DNA of 64,000 bases from NCBI GenBank assembly GCA_902790635.1, contig CADASN010000001.1, positions 62,001 through 126,000 of the forward strand, in the 5' to 3' direction. Source of the stretch: an uncultured Bacteroidia bacterium (GTDB lineage Bacteria > Bacteroidota > Bacteroidia > Bacteroidales > UBA932). Shown here piece after piece: positions 1 through 13,423 of the stretch. The notes beneath the pieces are model-generated. The model ran no database searches and was not told the origin of the DNA. It saw only the letters and a program-made list of their open reading frames with translations. The stretch's first letter is position 1. Every line of letters begins with the position of its first letter. The position numbers were made by a program, and so were the translations under genes.

Positions 1-579
1 CTGGTGAGCATCCTGTGCTTCTCCGGGAAGCTTGATATCCATACGCTACTGTTCAATGCCTGGATGGTCCGGCACCGGGGCCAATGGTACCGGTTGCTGA
101 CCTACGGACTCGTGCACGGCGGCTGGGGACACCTGATCTTCAATATGCTCACCCTGTTCTTCTTCGGACCGGTGGTGGAGCAGTATTTCTCGACCGTTTT
201 CGGAGTGCCGGCCGGTCGGATCCTCTACGCCGTCCTGTATGTCTCGGCCCTTGTCATCTCCTCGGTCGGGGACCTGATCAAATACCGGGACGACCCAAAC
301 TACAATGCCGTGGGGGCATCCGGCGCCGTGTCCGCCATCCTCTTCGCCTCGATTCTTTTCGAACCGAAAATGGGTATCTACATCTTCATGGTGCCCATTC
401 CGGTGCCCGGCTATATCTTCGCTCCGCTGTATTTGCTGTATTGTTGGTATATGGCGCGGCGCAACATGGACAACATCGGCCACAGCGCGCATTTCTGGGG
501 TGCTGTGTACGGACTGGCATTCCCGCTTATCTGCCGCCCTTCCATCCTCACCCATTTCCTCTCGCAACTCGGCCTCTGA
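1..579 (+). CDS. Rhomboid family intramembrane serine protease (5' end outside window)
   Basis: The frame is open from base 1, so the N-terminus, including part of the first membrane helix, lies outside the window. Rhomboid hallmarks are visible: the HGGWGHLIFNM stretch of helix 2, the GASGAVSA motif with the likely catalytic serine at bases 319-321, and the AHFWGAVYG motif with the likely catalytic histidine at 490-492. Several hydrophobic helices lie between them. Rhomboids cleave membrane-anchored substrates inside the inner membrane; the substrate cannot be inferred here. The next gene starts 13 bases downstream on the same strand and may be co-transcribed. The family call is strong. Confidence 0.9.
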   Translation: MVSILCFSGKLDIHTLLFNAWMVRHRGQWYRLLTYGLVHGGWGHLIFNMLTLFFFGPVVEQYFSTVFGVPAGRILYAVLYVSALVISSVGDLIKYRDDPNYNAVGASGAVSAILFASILFEPKMGIYIFMVPIPVPGYIFAPLYLLYCWYMARRNMDNIGHSAHFWGAVYGLAFPLICRPSILTHFLSQLGL

Positions 580-592
580 CAATTATTTCCCT

Positions 593-1216
593 ATGAGAAT
601 CTGCAAACTCCTCTTCCTTCTTCTCGTTCCTCTTTTTGCGGAATGCCAGCCCTCGGCGACCGAGCAGGCCATCCGGCAACAGCTGCAGGACTACCCGCAG
701 TCCCAGGTACAGGATATCTACAAGAGCTTCTGCCAGGACAACCTCGGCCCGGGGCACCTGATCCCGGATGCGGAGTATGCCCGGAACTATCTGAAGGAGG
801 AGCTCGCGGCTTTCCGGGAGGACATGGACAGTCTCCGCTACGGGGCTCCGGAGCGCAGGTACTATCCCACGGGTGACTTGGGTAACTTTGTCCGCGTGGA
901 TCTCTCCGTGGTGCTGGACGGCCTGGTCAGCGAAGAGGAGCTGCTGGATGCATTCGTGCGGAGCGCAAATGAAGGAAGGACCGTCAGCCCGGAGCAGTGG
1001 GTTGCCAAATGGAAAGACGTTGCCGGGACCATCCGGAAGAGATTCCCGGGCATACCCGATGCAGAAGAGAGCCTCCGGCGGATTGACTCCCTGATCCTGG
1101 AGGGACATCTCATTCTGCACCATAGCCCGGAGTTCGAGCAGGCCTACCATCCCCATTACCGGATTGTCACGAAGGAAATCTTCGAGTCAGAACTCAAACC
1201 TTTGATCGATCGCTGA
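593..1216 (+). CDS. Small exported protein of unknown function
   Basis: This 207-residue protein has a clear N-terminal signal (MRICKLLFLLLVPLFAEC) followed by a soluble, charged, mostly helical body. The cysteine after LFAE could be a lipidation site, but glutamate at -1 is not a normal lipobox residue, so ordinary signal peptidase I cleavage is equally possible. The ATG at 593 was chosen because it begins exactly at the signal peptide; the open frame upstream runs through the rhomboid gene. I recognise no domain. It follows the rhomboid gene by 13 bases, which suggests a shared transcript. Confidence 0.65.
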   Translation: MRICKLLFLLLVPLFAECQPSATEQAIRQQLQDYPQSQVQDIYKSFCQDNLGPGHLIPDAEYARNYLKEELAAFREDMDSLRYGAPERRYYPTGDLGNFVRVDLSVVLDGLVSEEELLDAFVRSANEGRTVSPEQWVAKWKDVAGTIRKRFPGIPDAEESLRRIDSLILEGHLILHHSPEFEQAYHPHYRIVTKEIFESELKPLIDR

Positions 1217-1250
1217 AGTCCACTTGCAAGTATTTCGTGAATCAAAAAAC

Positions 1251-1394
1251 ATGAAAAAACTCTTGCATTTCCGGATTTTCTTCGTAAATTGCACTCGAAT
1301 TTTTGGTTTTGTAGTAGTGGCACGCACGTTCAACAATCAGCAGAATCAGCAGTCCCAGTCCCAGCAGGTCTGGTCTGTTTCTGTGTGCGTATAA
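1251..1394 (+). CDS. Glutamine-codon-rich leader peptide upstream of glnN (candidate attenuator)
   Basis: A 47-codon ORF ends 122 bases before glnN. Its 3' half reads NNQQNQQSQSQQVW, with seven glutamine codons (all CAG) in ten positions (bases 1338-1367) and three asparagines nearby. It is followed by a stop at 1392-1394 and a strong hairpin at 1445-1473. A run of codons for the end product just before a biosynthetic gene is the signature of ribosome-mediated attenuation. The start is uncertain: if the possible -7 box at 1285-1292 is used, the ATG at 1251 would not be transcribed, and the GTG at 1317 would give a 26-residue peptide. Attenuation itself is inference. Confidence 0.55.
   Translation: MKKLLHFRIFFVNCTRIFGFVVVARTFNNQQNQQSQSQQVWSVSVCV
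1262..1292 (+). promoter_or_regulatory. Possible promoter for the leader/glnN transcript
   Basis: CTTG at 1262-1265, a 19-base spacer and TAAATTGC at 1285-1292 resemble the Bacteroidetes -33/-7 pair, but the -7 box is one T short of TAnnTTTG. It is a tentative call. Confidence 0.3.
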
Positions 1395-1444
1395 TCCAGC
1401 CGTATGCGACACCTTATTGATAGAAACAAAAGATAAATCAGATA

Positions 1445-1473
1445 GAGAGGCTGGTCCGGCGGACCAGCCTCTC
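1445..1473 (+). terminator. Strong hairpin between leader ORF and glnN (candidate attenuator terminator)
   Basis: GAGAGGCTGGTCC at 1445-1457 and GGACCAGCCTCTC at 1461-1473 form a perfect 13-bp stem with a 3-base loop. No T-run follows, so it is not a textbook intrinsic terminator. CCAGCC at 1396-1401, just after the leader stop codon, is complementary to GGCTGG at 1449-1454 in the 5' arm. CTGGTCT at 1370-1376 can pair with GGACCAG at 1461-1467 in the 3' arm. Alternative folds that depend on ribosome position are therefore possible. Confidence 0.6.
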
Positions 1474-1516
1474 GCATTGATAGAAAGTAGTTAGTTTAAC
1501 AAATAAGTGTATTGTT

Positions 1517-3691
1517 ATGGACAGAATTGATTTGGTCAAGGAATCCTTCGAAAGGAAAGAGGTTCCGGCAGAAGTCCCCGCTGGCAAGACTTCCGAGTAT
1601 TTCGGCGAACTCGTGTTCGACCGCAAGAAGATGTGCAAATACCTGGATGCCGACAGCCTCCAGGCGCTCCTGGCCTGCATCGAAGGCGGTGAGCCGCTCG
1701 ACCGCAAAACGGCCGACGGCGTGGCCCGCGGCATGAAGGAATGGGCCATGGAGCATGGTGTGACCCATGTCACCCACTGGTTCCAGCCGCTCACCGAAGG
1801 CACCGCCGAGAAGCATGACTCCCTGATCGACTATGACGGCAAAGGCGGCGTGATCGAGACCTTCGACGGCAAGATGCTTGCCCAGCAGGAGCCGGACGCC
1901 TCGTCCTTCCCCAGCGGCGGCATCCGCGCCACCTTCGAAGCCCGCGGCTATACCGCCTGGGATCCGACCTCCCCGGTCTTCATCCTCGACGACACGCTTT
2001 GTATCCCGACTGTTTTCATTTCCTATACCGGCGAGGCCCTGGATTACAAGACCCCGCTCAAGAAGGCCCTCAAGGCCGTCAGCGACGCTGCCGTTCCCAT
2101 CTGTAAACTCTTTGATCCGGGTGTGGGCAAGGTCTATTCCTACCTGGGCTGGGAGCAGGAGTATTTCCTCGTGGACGAGGCCCTGTATGCCGCCCGCACG
2201 GACCTGATGATCACGGGCCGCACCCTGTTCGGCCACAATTCTTCCAAGAACCAGCAGCTGGACGACCACTATTTCGGTGCCATTCCTACCCGCGTGGCCG
2301 CTTTCATGCGTGACCTGGAAGTCGCCGGCCATCGTCTGGGCATCCCCATCAAGACCCGCCACAACGAAGTGGCCCCCAACCAGTTCGAACTTGCTCCGAT
2401 CTACGGCGAGACCAATCTCGCCAACGACCAGAACCAGATTGTGATGAACCTGATGGGCCGCATCGCCCGTAAGCACGGCTTCGTCGTTCTCCTGCACGAG
2501 AAGCCCTTCGAGGGAGTAAACGGCTCCGGCAAGCACAACAACTGGTCGCTCGGTACCGACAAGGGGACCCAGCTTCTTGCCCCAGGCAAGGACGCCAAGG
2601 GCAACCTTCAGTTCATCACCTTCTTCGTGAACGTGCTCGCCGCGGTCCAGAAGCATAATGCCCTGCTGAAGGCTTCCATCGCCAGCGCGACCAACGCGCA
2701 CCGGCTCGGTGCGAACGAAGCGCCGCCCGCCATCGTGTCCGCCTTCCTGGGCCGCACGATGACCGAAGTGCTGCACAAACTGCTGGAGGTCCCGTCCGAT
2801 ACACCGATCGAGATCGCGGGCAAGAAGAGCAAGAGCGTCGGCCTGGTGGAGATCCCGGAAGTCTTCGTGGACAACACCGACCGCAACCGTACTTCGCCCT
2901 TCGCTTTCACCGGCAATCGTTTCGAATTCCGCGCCGTGGGTTCCAGCGCGAACTGCGCCGGGGCAATGACCACGCTCAATGCCGCCGTGGCAGAGCAGCT
3001 CCTGGCCTTCAAGGCCGCCGTGGATGCCGAACTCGCTGCCGGCAAGAAGACCAACGTAGCCGTCATGGACGCCCTCAAGCCGATCATCAAGTCCGTCCTC
3101 GATGTAGTCTGCTTCGACGGCAACGGCTATACCGAAGAATGGAAGAAAGAAGCTGCGCGCCGCGGCCTTGACATCGAGACCAATGTGCCCAAGATGTTCT
3201 GCGAGTTCACCAAACCCGCCGCCGTGGAGATGTTCACCAAGACCGGCGTCTATACCGAGAAGGAACTTGAGGCCCGCAACGAGGTAAAGTGGGAGACCTA
3301 TACCAAGAAAGTGCAGATCGAGTCCCGCGTGATGTTCCGCATGGCCCTCAACCACATCGTCCCGGCCGCGCTCGAGTACAAGGCCAAGCTCCTGCAGGAA
3401 CTGACCCTGGCGAAAGGGATCTATGGCAACCTTGACAATTGCACCACCGAACTGCATATCCTGGACGACATCAACAAGTATGTGGAGGAAGTGCGCGTGA
3501 AAGCACTGGCGATGAAGGAGGCCCGCAAGGCTGCGAATGTCATCGAGGACGACTATGAGCGCGCCCTGGCTTACCGCGAGATCGCGGAAAGCTTCCCGGC
3601 CCTGCGCCGCCCCATCGACAAGCTTGAGGAAGTGGTGGACAACAAGATGTGGCCGCTGCCGAAGTACCGCGAGATGCTCTTTATCAATTAG
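1517..3691 (+). CDS. glnN: Glutamine synthetase type III
   Basis: This ATP-dependent enzyme condenses glutamate and ammonium to glutamine. At 724 residues it has the length of the GSIII family, far longer than GSI or GSII. Family features seen are the long N-terminal extension, GWEQEYFLVD near residue 213 (metal-binding glutamates), KTRHNEVAPNQFE near 280, NGSGKHNNWS near 335 and NRTSPFAFTGNRFEFR near 457. The start at 1517 gives a typical MDRI N-terminus. It is the first structural gene of the nitrogen island, sits behind the glutamine-rich leader and hairpin, and is followed 51 bases later by gltB. Leader control would suit its role. Confidence 0.97.
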   Translation: MDRIDLVKESFERKEVPAEVPAGKTSEYFGELVFDRKKMCKYLDADSLQALLACIEGGEPLDRKTADGVARGMKEWAMEHGVTHVTHWFQPLTEGTAEKHDSLIDYDGKGGVIETFDGKMLAQQEPDASSFPSGGIRATFEARGYTAWDPTSPVFILDDTLCIPTVFISYTGEALDYKTPLKKALKAVSDAAVPICKLFDPGVGKVYSYLGWEQEYFLVDEALYAARTDLMITGRTLFGHNSSKNQQLDDHYFGAIPTRVAAFMRDLEVAGHRLGIPIKTRHNEVAPNQFELAPIYGETNLANDQNQIVMNLMGRIARKHGFVVLLHEKPFEGVNGSGKHNNWSLGTDKGTQLLAPGKDAKGNLQFITFFVNVLAAVQKHNALLKASIASATNAHRLGANEAPPAIVSAFLGRTMTEVLHKLLEVPSDTPIEIAGKKSKSVGLVEIPEVFVDNTDRNRTSPFAFTGNRFEFRAVGSSANCAGAMTTLNAAVAEQLLAFKAAVDAELAAGKKTNVAVMDALKPIIKSVLDVVCFDGNGYTEEWKKEAARRGLDIETNVPKMFCEFTKPAAVEMFTKTGVYTEKELEARNEVKWETYTKKVQIESRVMFRMALNHIVPAALEYKAKLLQELTLAKGIYGNLDNCTTELHILDDINKYVEEVRVKALAMKEARKAANVIEDDYERALAYREIAESFPALRRPIDKLEEVVDNKMWPLPKYREMLFIN

Positions 3692-3742
3692 CCCGTCCGA
3701 AGGCTTATCCTGTTGGTTAGTAGTTTTATATAAGAGCTATCC

Positions 3743-6700
3743 ATGAAATCCGGTCTATATGATCCGGCATCGGAACACGATGCCTGTGGGGTCGGTATGG
3801 TCGTGAACATCCGGGGAGACAAGACCCATGAACTGGTCGACAATGCCCTGACGGTGCTCGAAAACATGAGCCACCGGGGCGCCGAAGGTGCCGACGGCAA
3901 GTCGGGCGACGGCGCCGGCATCATGGTCCAGATCCCGCACGAATTCATCCTGCTCCAGGGGATCCCGGTTCCCGAAAAAGGCCGCTACGGAACGGGTCTG
4001 GTATTCCTGCCCAAAGATACTGCCAGGCGCGAACGGATCCTGGAATCCATCCGCCGGGAAGTTGAACAGGAAGGATGCGTTCTCAGCCACATCCGCAAGG
4101 TACCGGTCAACGCCGGCTGCCTCGGGGAAGAGGCGGCCAAGGGTGAACCTTATACGGTGCAAATCTTCGTGACCAGTGCGGAATTCATCGAAGAGGCGGA
4201 CCTGGAGCGCAAGCTCTACCGCATCCGCAAGCATGTCGAGCGACTGGGGGAGGACGGTTACATCTGCTCCCTGTCCACGCGCAACATCGTCTACAAGGGC
4301 ATGCTGACCAGCCGCCAGCTGCGCGAATACTACACGGACCTGACGAGTCCGTGGTTCACCAGCGCGATGGCCATCGTGCATTCACGCTTCTCGACCAATA
4401 CATTCCCGCAGTGGAGCCTGGCGCAGCCCTTCCGGATGCTCTGCCACAACGGCGAGATCAATACCATCCGCGGCAACCGCAGTTGGATGCAGGCACGCCA
4501 GAGCGTGCTGAACTCCGGCGCGCTGGGTGATATCAGTGACCTCACGCCGGTCATCCAGCCGGACATGAGCGACTCCGCCAGCCTGGACAACGCGCTGGAG
4601 TTCCTTATCCAGAGCGGACTCAGTCTGCCGCAGGCCGTCTCTGTCCTGATGCCGGAAAGCTTTGACGAGACCAACCCGATCTCGGAGGACCTGCGCGCTT
4701 TCTACGAATACCATTCCATCCTGATGGAACCTTGGGATGGCCCGGCGACGCTGCTTTTCAGCGACGGGCGCTATGCGGGCGGCATCCTGGACCGCAACGG
4801 GCTGCGGCCCGGACGCTACACCATCACAAAGCGCGGCCTGCTGGTCGTGGCGAGCGAGGTGGGGGTGCTGGAATTCGACCCGACGGAAATTGCGTGCAAG
4901 GGACGTCTGGAGCCGGGCAAAATGCTGCTGGTGGATACGAAGGAAGGCAGGATCTGGTATGACGCCGAGATCAAGGAGCGGCTGGCCGGGGAGCATCCCT
5001 ACCGCAAGTGGCTCTCCGCTGGCCGTATCCAGTTGGAAGACTTGCACAGCGGCCGCAGGATCGAGCATAACGAGGCTGACCTGCTGCACAAGGAGCTCCT
5101 CTTCGGCTGTACGGCCGAAGATGTGGAAAACGCCCTCAAGCCCATGTGCGAGCGGGGGATCGAACCCACTTCTTCGATGGGCAATGATACCCCGCTGGCC
5201 GTGCTCACGGAGCGTCCGCAGAGCTTCTTCAATTATTTCCGGCAGCAGTTCGCCCAGGTGACCAACCCGCCCATCGACTCCATCCGCGAGCAGATGGTGA
5301 TGTCACTGTTCGAATATATCGGGCGCGTTGGAACGGGGATTCTTATCCCCGACGAAGATAACTGCAAGATGGTGCGCCTGCCCCATCCGATCCTGACGAA
5401 TACGCAGCTGGACCTGCTCTGCAATATCCGCTACAAAGGGTTCAATACCGTCAAGCTGCCGATGCTCTTCGAATGCGCGGCGAATGCGGACGCCGCGACG
5501 GCCAACCTGCGCCGTGCCCTCTCGAACCTCTGCCGGAAGGCGGAGCAGTGCGTGAACGACGGCGTGAACTATATCATTCTGTCCGACCGGGACGTGGACG
5601 AGACGCATGCCCCTATCCCGTCCCTGCTGGCTGTCAGTGCGGTGCATCACCACCTGATTGCCGTCGGCAAGCGGGTGCAGACGGCGCTGATCGTGGAGAG
5701 CGGTGAGATCCGGGAGACCATGCATGCCGCCCTGCTGCTCGGATACGGTGCCTCTGCCATCAACCCGTACCTCTCCTTCGCCATCATCTCCAGCCTGGCG
5801 CATGGCGGCAAGATCCAGCTCAACTATGCTACAGCCCGCACCAACTACATCGAAGCGATGAAGAAGGGCCTGCTGAAGATCATGGCCAAGATGGGTATTT
5901 CCACCATCCGTTCCTACCGGGGCGCCAAGATCTTCGAAAGCATCGGTCTCGAAGAGGGTCTGCTGCGGGAATATTTCGGCACGGAGCGCTCGACCATCGG
6001 CGGCATCGGTCTCGAGACCATCGCCCGCGATGCGATGTGGTTCCATGCGAAGGCATACGCCGAAACGTCGCGGATGGATTTCCTGCCCAACGTCGGGCAA
6101 TTCCATTATCGCAAAGGGGGCATCGTCCATGCCTGGAATCCCGAGACCATCTCCGCGCTGCAGATTGCCACGCGGCTGGGCAGTTACAAGAAATTCAAAG
6201 AATTCACCGCCGCCGTGGACGGCAAGGACGATCTGCTGTTCCTGCGTGACCTGCTGGACTTCAAGCGGGGCACGCCTGTCGCCATCGATGAGGTGGAGCC
6301 CGTGGAGGACATCGTGAAGCGTTTCGTCGTGAGCGCCATGAGCTTCGGTGCCCTGAGCATCGAGGCACACGAGGCCATCGCCCTGGCAATGAACCGCCTC
6401 GGCACCCGTTCCAACACGGGAGAGGGAGGCGAAGACAACGAGCGTTACCACGCGTCCGTGGACGGTGTGTCGCTCTCCAGCAAGACCAAGCAGGTGGCTT
6501 CCGGCCGTTTCGGAGTCACGGCCGAGTACCTCGTCAATGCCGAGGAGATCCAGATCAAGGTTGCACAGGGCGCGAAGCCCGGCGAGGGCGGCCAGTTGCC
6601 GGGATTCAAAGTCAACGCCATCATCGCGAAGACCCGCAATTCCATCCCGGGCATCTCGCTGATCTCCCCGCCGCCGCACCATGACGTCTATTCCATCGAG

Positions 6701-8218
6701 GACCTCTCGCAGTTGATTTTCGACCTGAAGAATGTCAATCCGGCTGCCGCCATCAGCGTCAAGTTGGTGTCGGAGAGCGGTGTTGGTACGATTGCCGCCG
6801 GCGTAGCCAAGGCGAAGGCGGACCTGATCGTCATCTCCGGGGCCGAGGGCGGCACCGGAGCCGCTCCGGCATCTTCGATGCGCTTTGCGGGTATCAGCCC
6901 GGAGATCGGCTTGTCCGAGGCGCAGCAGACGCTGGTGCGAAACGGTCTGCGCGGCCAGGTCCGCCTGCAGGTGGACGGCCAGCTGAAGACGGGCCGGGAC
7001 GTCATCCTGATGGCGCTGCTGGGCGCGGATGAATTCGGCTTCGGCACCCTGCCGCTGATCGTGCTCGGCTGCGTGATGATGCGCAAGTGCAGTCTCAATA
7101 CCTGCCCCACGGGCGTGGCGACACAGGATCCGGAACTGCGCAGGCATTTCCTCGGTAAGGCGGACTATCTCGTCAACTACTTCACCTATCTCGCACAGGA
7201 GGTGCGGGAGTATCTCGCCGGGATGGGATATACGAAACTGTCCGACATCGTGGGACATACGGAACTGTTGGTCCGTAAACCGCTGGATCCTTCTTCCAAG
7301 GCGGCGCGGGTGGACCTCTCCCGTGTCATGTTCCGGGAGGAGGGCTCTTGCGGCTGGTCGGGTGCCGCTTTCCATACGCTCCCGCCGGTCCGTGACCTTG
7401 AGATCATCAAGGCGGCGCAGCCTGCCATCGAATGGAAGGAAGAGATCAGTCTCGAGTATCCCATCGCGAACACCGACCGGGCTGCCTGTACGATGCTCAG
7501 CGGCCGCATCGCGGCCAAGTACGGTGCGGAAGGCCTGCCGGATTCGACCCTGAACATCAAGTTCAAGGGCTCGGCGGGCCAGAGTTTCTGTGCATTCCTT
7601 GCCGCCGGCGTGAACGTGCGCCTGGAAGGGGAGGCCAACGATTATGTCGGCAAGGGTCTGAGCGGGGGACGGGTGGCGATCCGTCCGTCCGCGCATACAG
7701 CTTTCAAGGCGGAGGAGAATATCATCGCGGGCAACACCTGTCTCTATGGTGCCACGGGCGGCGAGATGTACGTCGCCGGCCGGGCAGGGCAGCGTTTCGC
7801 GGTCCGCAACTCCGGCGCCCGGGCTGTCGTGGAAGGAGCCGGTGATCACTGCTGCGAGTATATGACGGGCGGACGCGTGGTCGTACTGGGCCCCGTGGGC
7901 CGCAATTTCGCCGCCGGCATGTCCGGAGGCGTGGCCTATGTTTACGACCCCTCCCATGTGTTCGATTACTACTGCAACCTGGACATGGTCGAGATCTCCC
8001 TGGTGGACGACAAACTTGACCGGAAGGAGCTGCACGAAATGATCCGTCAGCACTACCTTTACACCGGGTCCGGCCTGGCCCGGACGCTGCTGGATGACTG
8101 GTCCCGTTCGGCCGATGACTTCATCAAGGTCATTCCGATCGAATACAAGCACGTTCTCGAGCAGGAGCGCTTGCGCGCCCTGGCGGAGAAAGTGCAGCAT
8201 CTCCAAATCCAATATTGA
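3743..8218 (+). CDS. gltB: Glutamate synthase (NADPH) large subunit
   Basis: The large GOGAT subunit hydrolyses glutamine and passes ammonia to 2-oxoglutarate to form glutamate, with FMN and a 3Fe-4S cluster. The 1491 residues match the full-length bacterial subunit. The class II amidotransferase domain starts with the nucleophile Cys15 (HDACGVGM), so the short propeptide must be removed. The FMN synthase domain occupies about residues 830-1210. Cys1110, Cys1116 and Cys1121 in CVMMRKCSLNTC are the cluster ligands. The C-terminus carries the glycine-rich GXXGXXX beta-helix. It lies between glnN and gltD, 6 bases before the latter, so the GS-GOGAT cycle is in one block. Confidence 0.98.
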   Translation: MKSGLYDPASEHDACGVGMVVNIRGDKTHELVDNALTVLENMSHRGAEGADGKSGDGAGIMVQIPHEFILLQGIPVPEKGRYGTGLVFLPKDTARRERILESIRREVEQEGCVLSHIRKVPVNAGCLGEEAAKGEPYTVQIFVTSAEFIEEADLERKLYRIRKHVERLGEDGYICSLSTRNIVYKGMLTSRQLREYYTDLTSPWFTSAMAIVHSRFSTNTFPQWSLAQPFRMLCHNGEINTIRGNRSWMQARQSVLNSGALGDISDLTPVIQPDMSDSASLDNALEFLIQSGLSLPQAVSVLMPESFDETNPISEDLRAFYEYHSILMEPWDGPATLLFSDGRYAGGILDRNGLRPGRYTITKRGLLVVASEVGVLEFDPTEIACKGRLEPGKMLLVDTKEGRIWYDAEIKERLAGEHPYRKWLSAGRIQLEDLHSGRRIEHNEADLLHKELLFGCTAEDVENALKPMCERGIEPTSSMGNDTPLAVLTERPQSFFNYFRQQFAQVTNPPIDSIREQMVMSLFEYIGRVGTGILIPDEDNCKMVRLPHPILTNTQLDLLCNIRYKGFNTVKLPMLFECAANADAATANLRRALSNLCRKAEQCVNDGVNYIILSDRDVDETHAPIPSLLAVSAVHHHLIAVGKRVQTALIVESGEIRETMHAALLLGYGASAINPYLSFAIISSLAHGGKIQLNYATARTNYIEAMKKGLLKIMAKMGISTIRSYRGAKIFESIGLEEGLLREYFGTERSTIGGIGLETIARDAMWFHAKAYAETSRMDFLPNVGQFHYRKGGIVHAWNPETISALQIATRLGSYKKFKEFTAAVDGKDDLLFLRDLLDFKRGTPVAIDEVEPVEDIVKRFVVSAMSFGALSIEAHEAIALAMNRLGTRSNTGEGGEDNERYHASVDGVSLSSKTKQVASGRFGVTAEYLVNAEEIQIKVAQGAKPGEGGQLPGFKVNAIIAKTRNSIPGISLISPPPHHDVYSIEDLSQLIFDLKNVNPAAAISVKLVSESGVGTIAAGVAKAKADLIVISGAEGGTGAAPASSMRFAGISPEIGLSEAQQTLVRNGLRGQVRLQVDGQLKTGRDVILMALLGADEFGFGTLPLIVLGCVMMRKCSLNTCPTGVATQDPELRRHFLGKADYLVNYFTYLAQEVREYLAGMGYTKLSDIVGHTELLVRKPLDPSSKAARVDLSRVMFREEGSCGWSGAAFHTLPPVRDLEIIKAAQPAIEWKEEISLEYPIANTDRAACTMLSGRIAAKYGAEGLPDSTLNIKFKGSAGQSFCAFLAAGVNVRLEGEANDYVGKGLSGGRVAIRPSAHTAFKAEENIIAGNTCLYGATGGEMYVAGRAGQRFAVRNSGARAVVEGAGDHCCEYMTGGRVVVLGPVGRNFAAGMSGGVAYVYDPSHVFDYYCNLDMVEISLVDDKLDRKELHEMIRQHYLYTGSGLARTLLDDWSRSADDFIKVIPIEYKHVLEQERLRALAEKVQHLQIQY

Positions 8219-8224
8219 CGCCTT

Positions 8225-12919
<4,695 letters not shown>

Positions 12920-12957
12920 CAGGAGCTAGTTTTTAAAATATTGATTATCATAAACTT

Positions 12958-12976
12958 GCGAAATAGTATATTTCGC
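12958..12976. promoter_or_regulatory. Inverted repeat over the probable glnK promoter
   Basis: GCGAAATA and TATTTCGC form perfect 8-base arms around a 3-base centre. The repeat overlaps a near-consensus -7 box, TATATTTC at 12967-12974, about 60 bases before glnK. An operator is plausible; a short 5' hairpin is the alternative. Confidence 0.45.
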
Positions 12977-12992
12977 TTGCCAGGGGGATTTT

Positions 12993-13028
12993 ATGCCCTT
13001 TTGTATGAAGAACAACCCAAAACAATAG
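12993..13028 (+). other. Eleven-codon ORF just before glnK
   Basis: ATG at 12993 opens a short frame encoding MPFCMKNNPKQ that stops 6 bases before the glnK start. It contains two Asn and one Gln codon. It may be a tiny leader or chance; nothing else supports translation. Confidence 0.2.
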
Positions 13029-13034
13029 TAGTGT

Positions 13035-13382
13035 ATGAAAAAGATTGAAGCAATCGTCCGAAAGACGAAATTCGAGGAGGTCAAAGAGGCCTTGCTCGCA
13101 GCGGACATCAACTGGTTCGAGTACCACAATGTGCACGGCATCGGCCAAAGTCGTCAGGAGCGCATCTATCGTGGCGTCCAGTATTCTACGGACGTGATCG
13201 AGCGGGTGGCGCTGACCATCGTTTGCCGCGACCAGTTCGTTGATCCTACCATCGAGGTGATTCTCAAGACGGCTTCGACCGGCGAGATCGGAGACGGCCG
13301 TATTTTCATCAGCGATGTGATCGATACCTGGTCCATCCGCACCGGTGAGCACGGCGATACGGTCCTGCGGGACAAGAAGTAA
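13035..13382 (+). CDS. glnK: PII-family nitrogen regulatory protein
   Basis: PII proteins bind ATP, ADP and 2-oxoglutarate and report nitrogen status to targets such as AmtB. The 115 residues show the family pattern: MKKIEAIVR start, T-loop with YRGVQY (Tyr50, equivalent to the uridylylated Tyr51 of enterics), ASTGEIGDGRIF and the IRTGE C-terminus. The T-loop seems one residue shorter than in E. coli GlnB. The gene lies 41 bases before amtB, the usual GlnK-AmtB pairing, so blocking of the ammonium channel is its likely job. Whether the tyrosine is modified here is unknown. Confidence 0.93.
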   Translation: MKKIEAIVRKTKFEEVKEALLAADINWFEYHNVHGIGQSRQERIYRGVQYSTDVIERVALTIVCRDQFVDPTIEVILKTASTGEIGDGRIFISDVIDTWSIRTGEHGDTVLRDKK

Positions 13383-13423
13383 AAAGTAGGTTAGTTGGTT
13401 AGAATGTTTAATATTAATGCCTT

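Noticed and set aside
1251..1394. The leader ORF as an ordinary small membrane protein
   Set aside because: Its N-terminal half is hydrophobic, but the run of seven Gln codons, the adjacent hairpin and the position before glutamine synthetase fit a leader better; the upstream half may not even be transcribed.
1496..3457. A 653-codon open frame antisense to glnN
   Set aside because: It is a shadow of the glutamine synthetase gene and would start inside it; no promoter or motif supports it.
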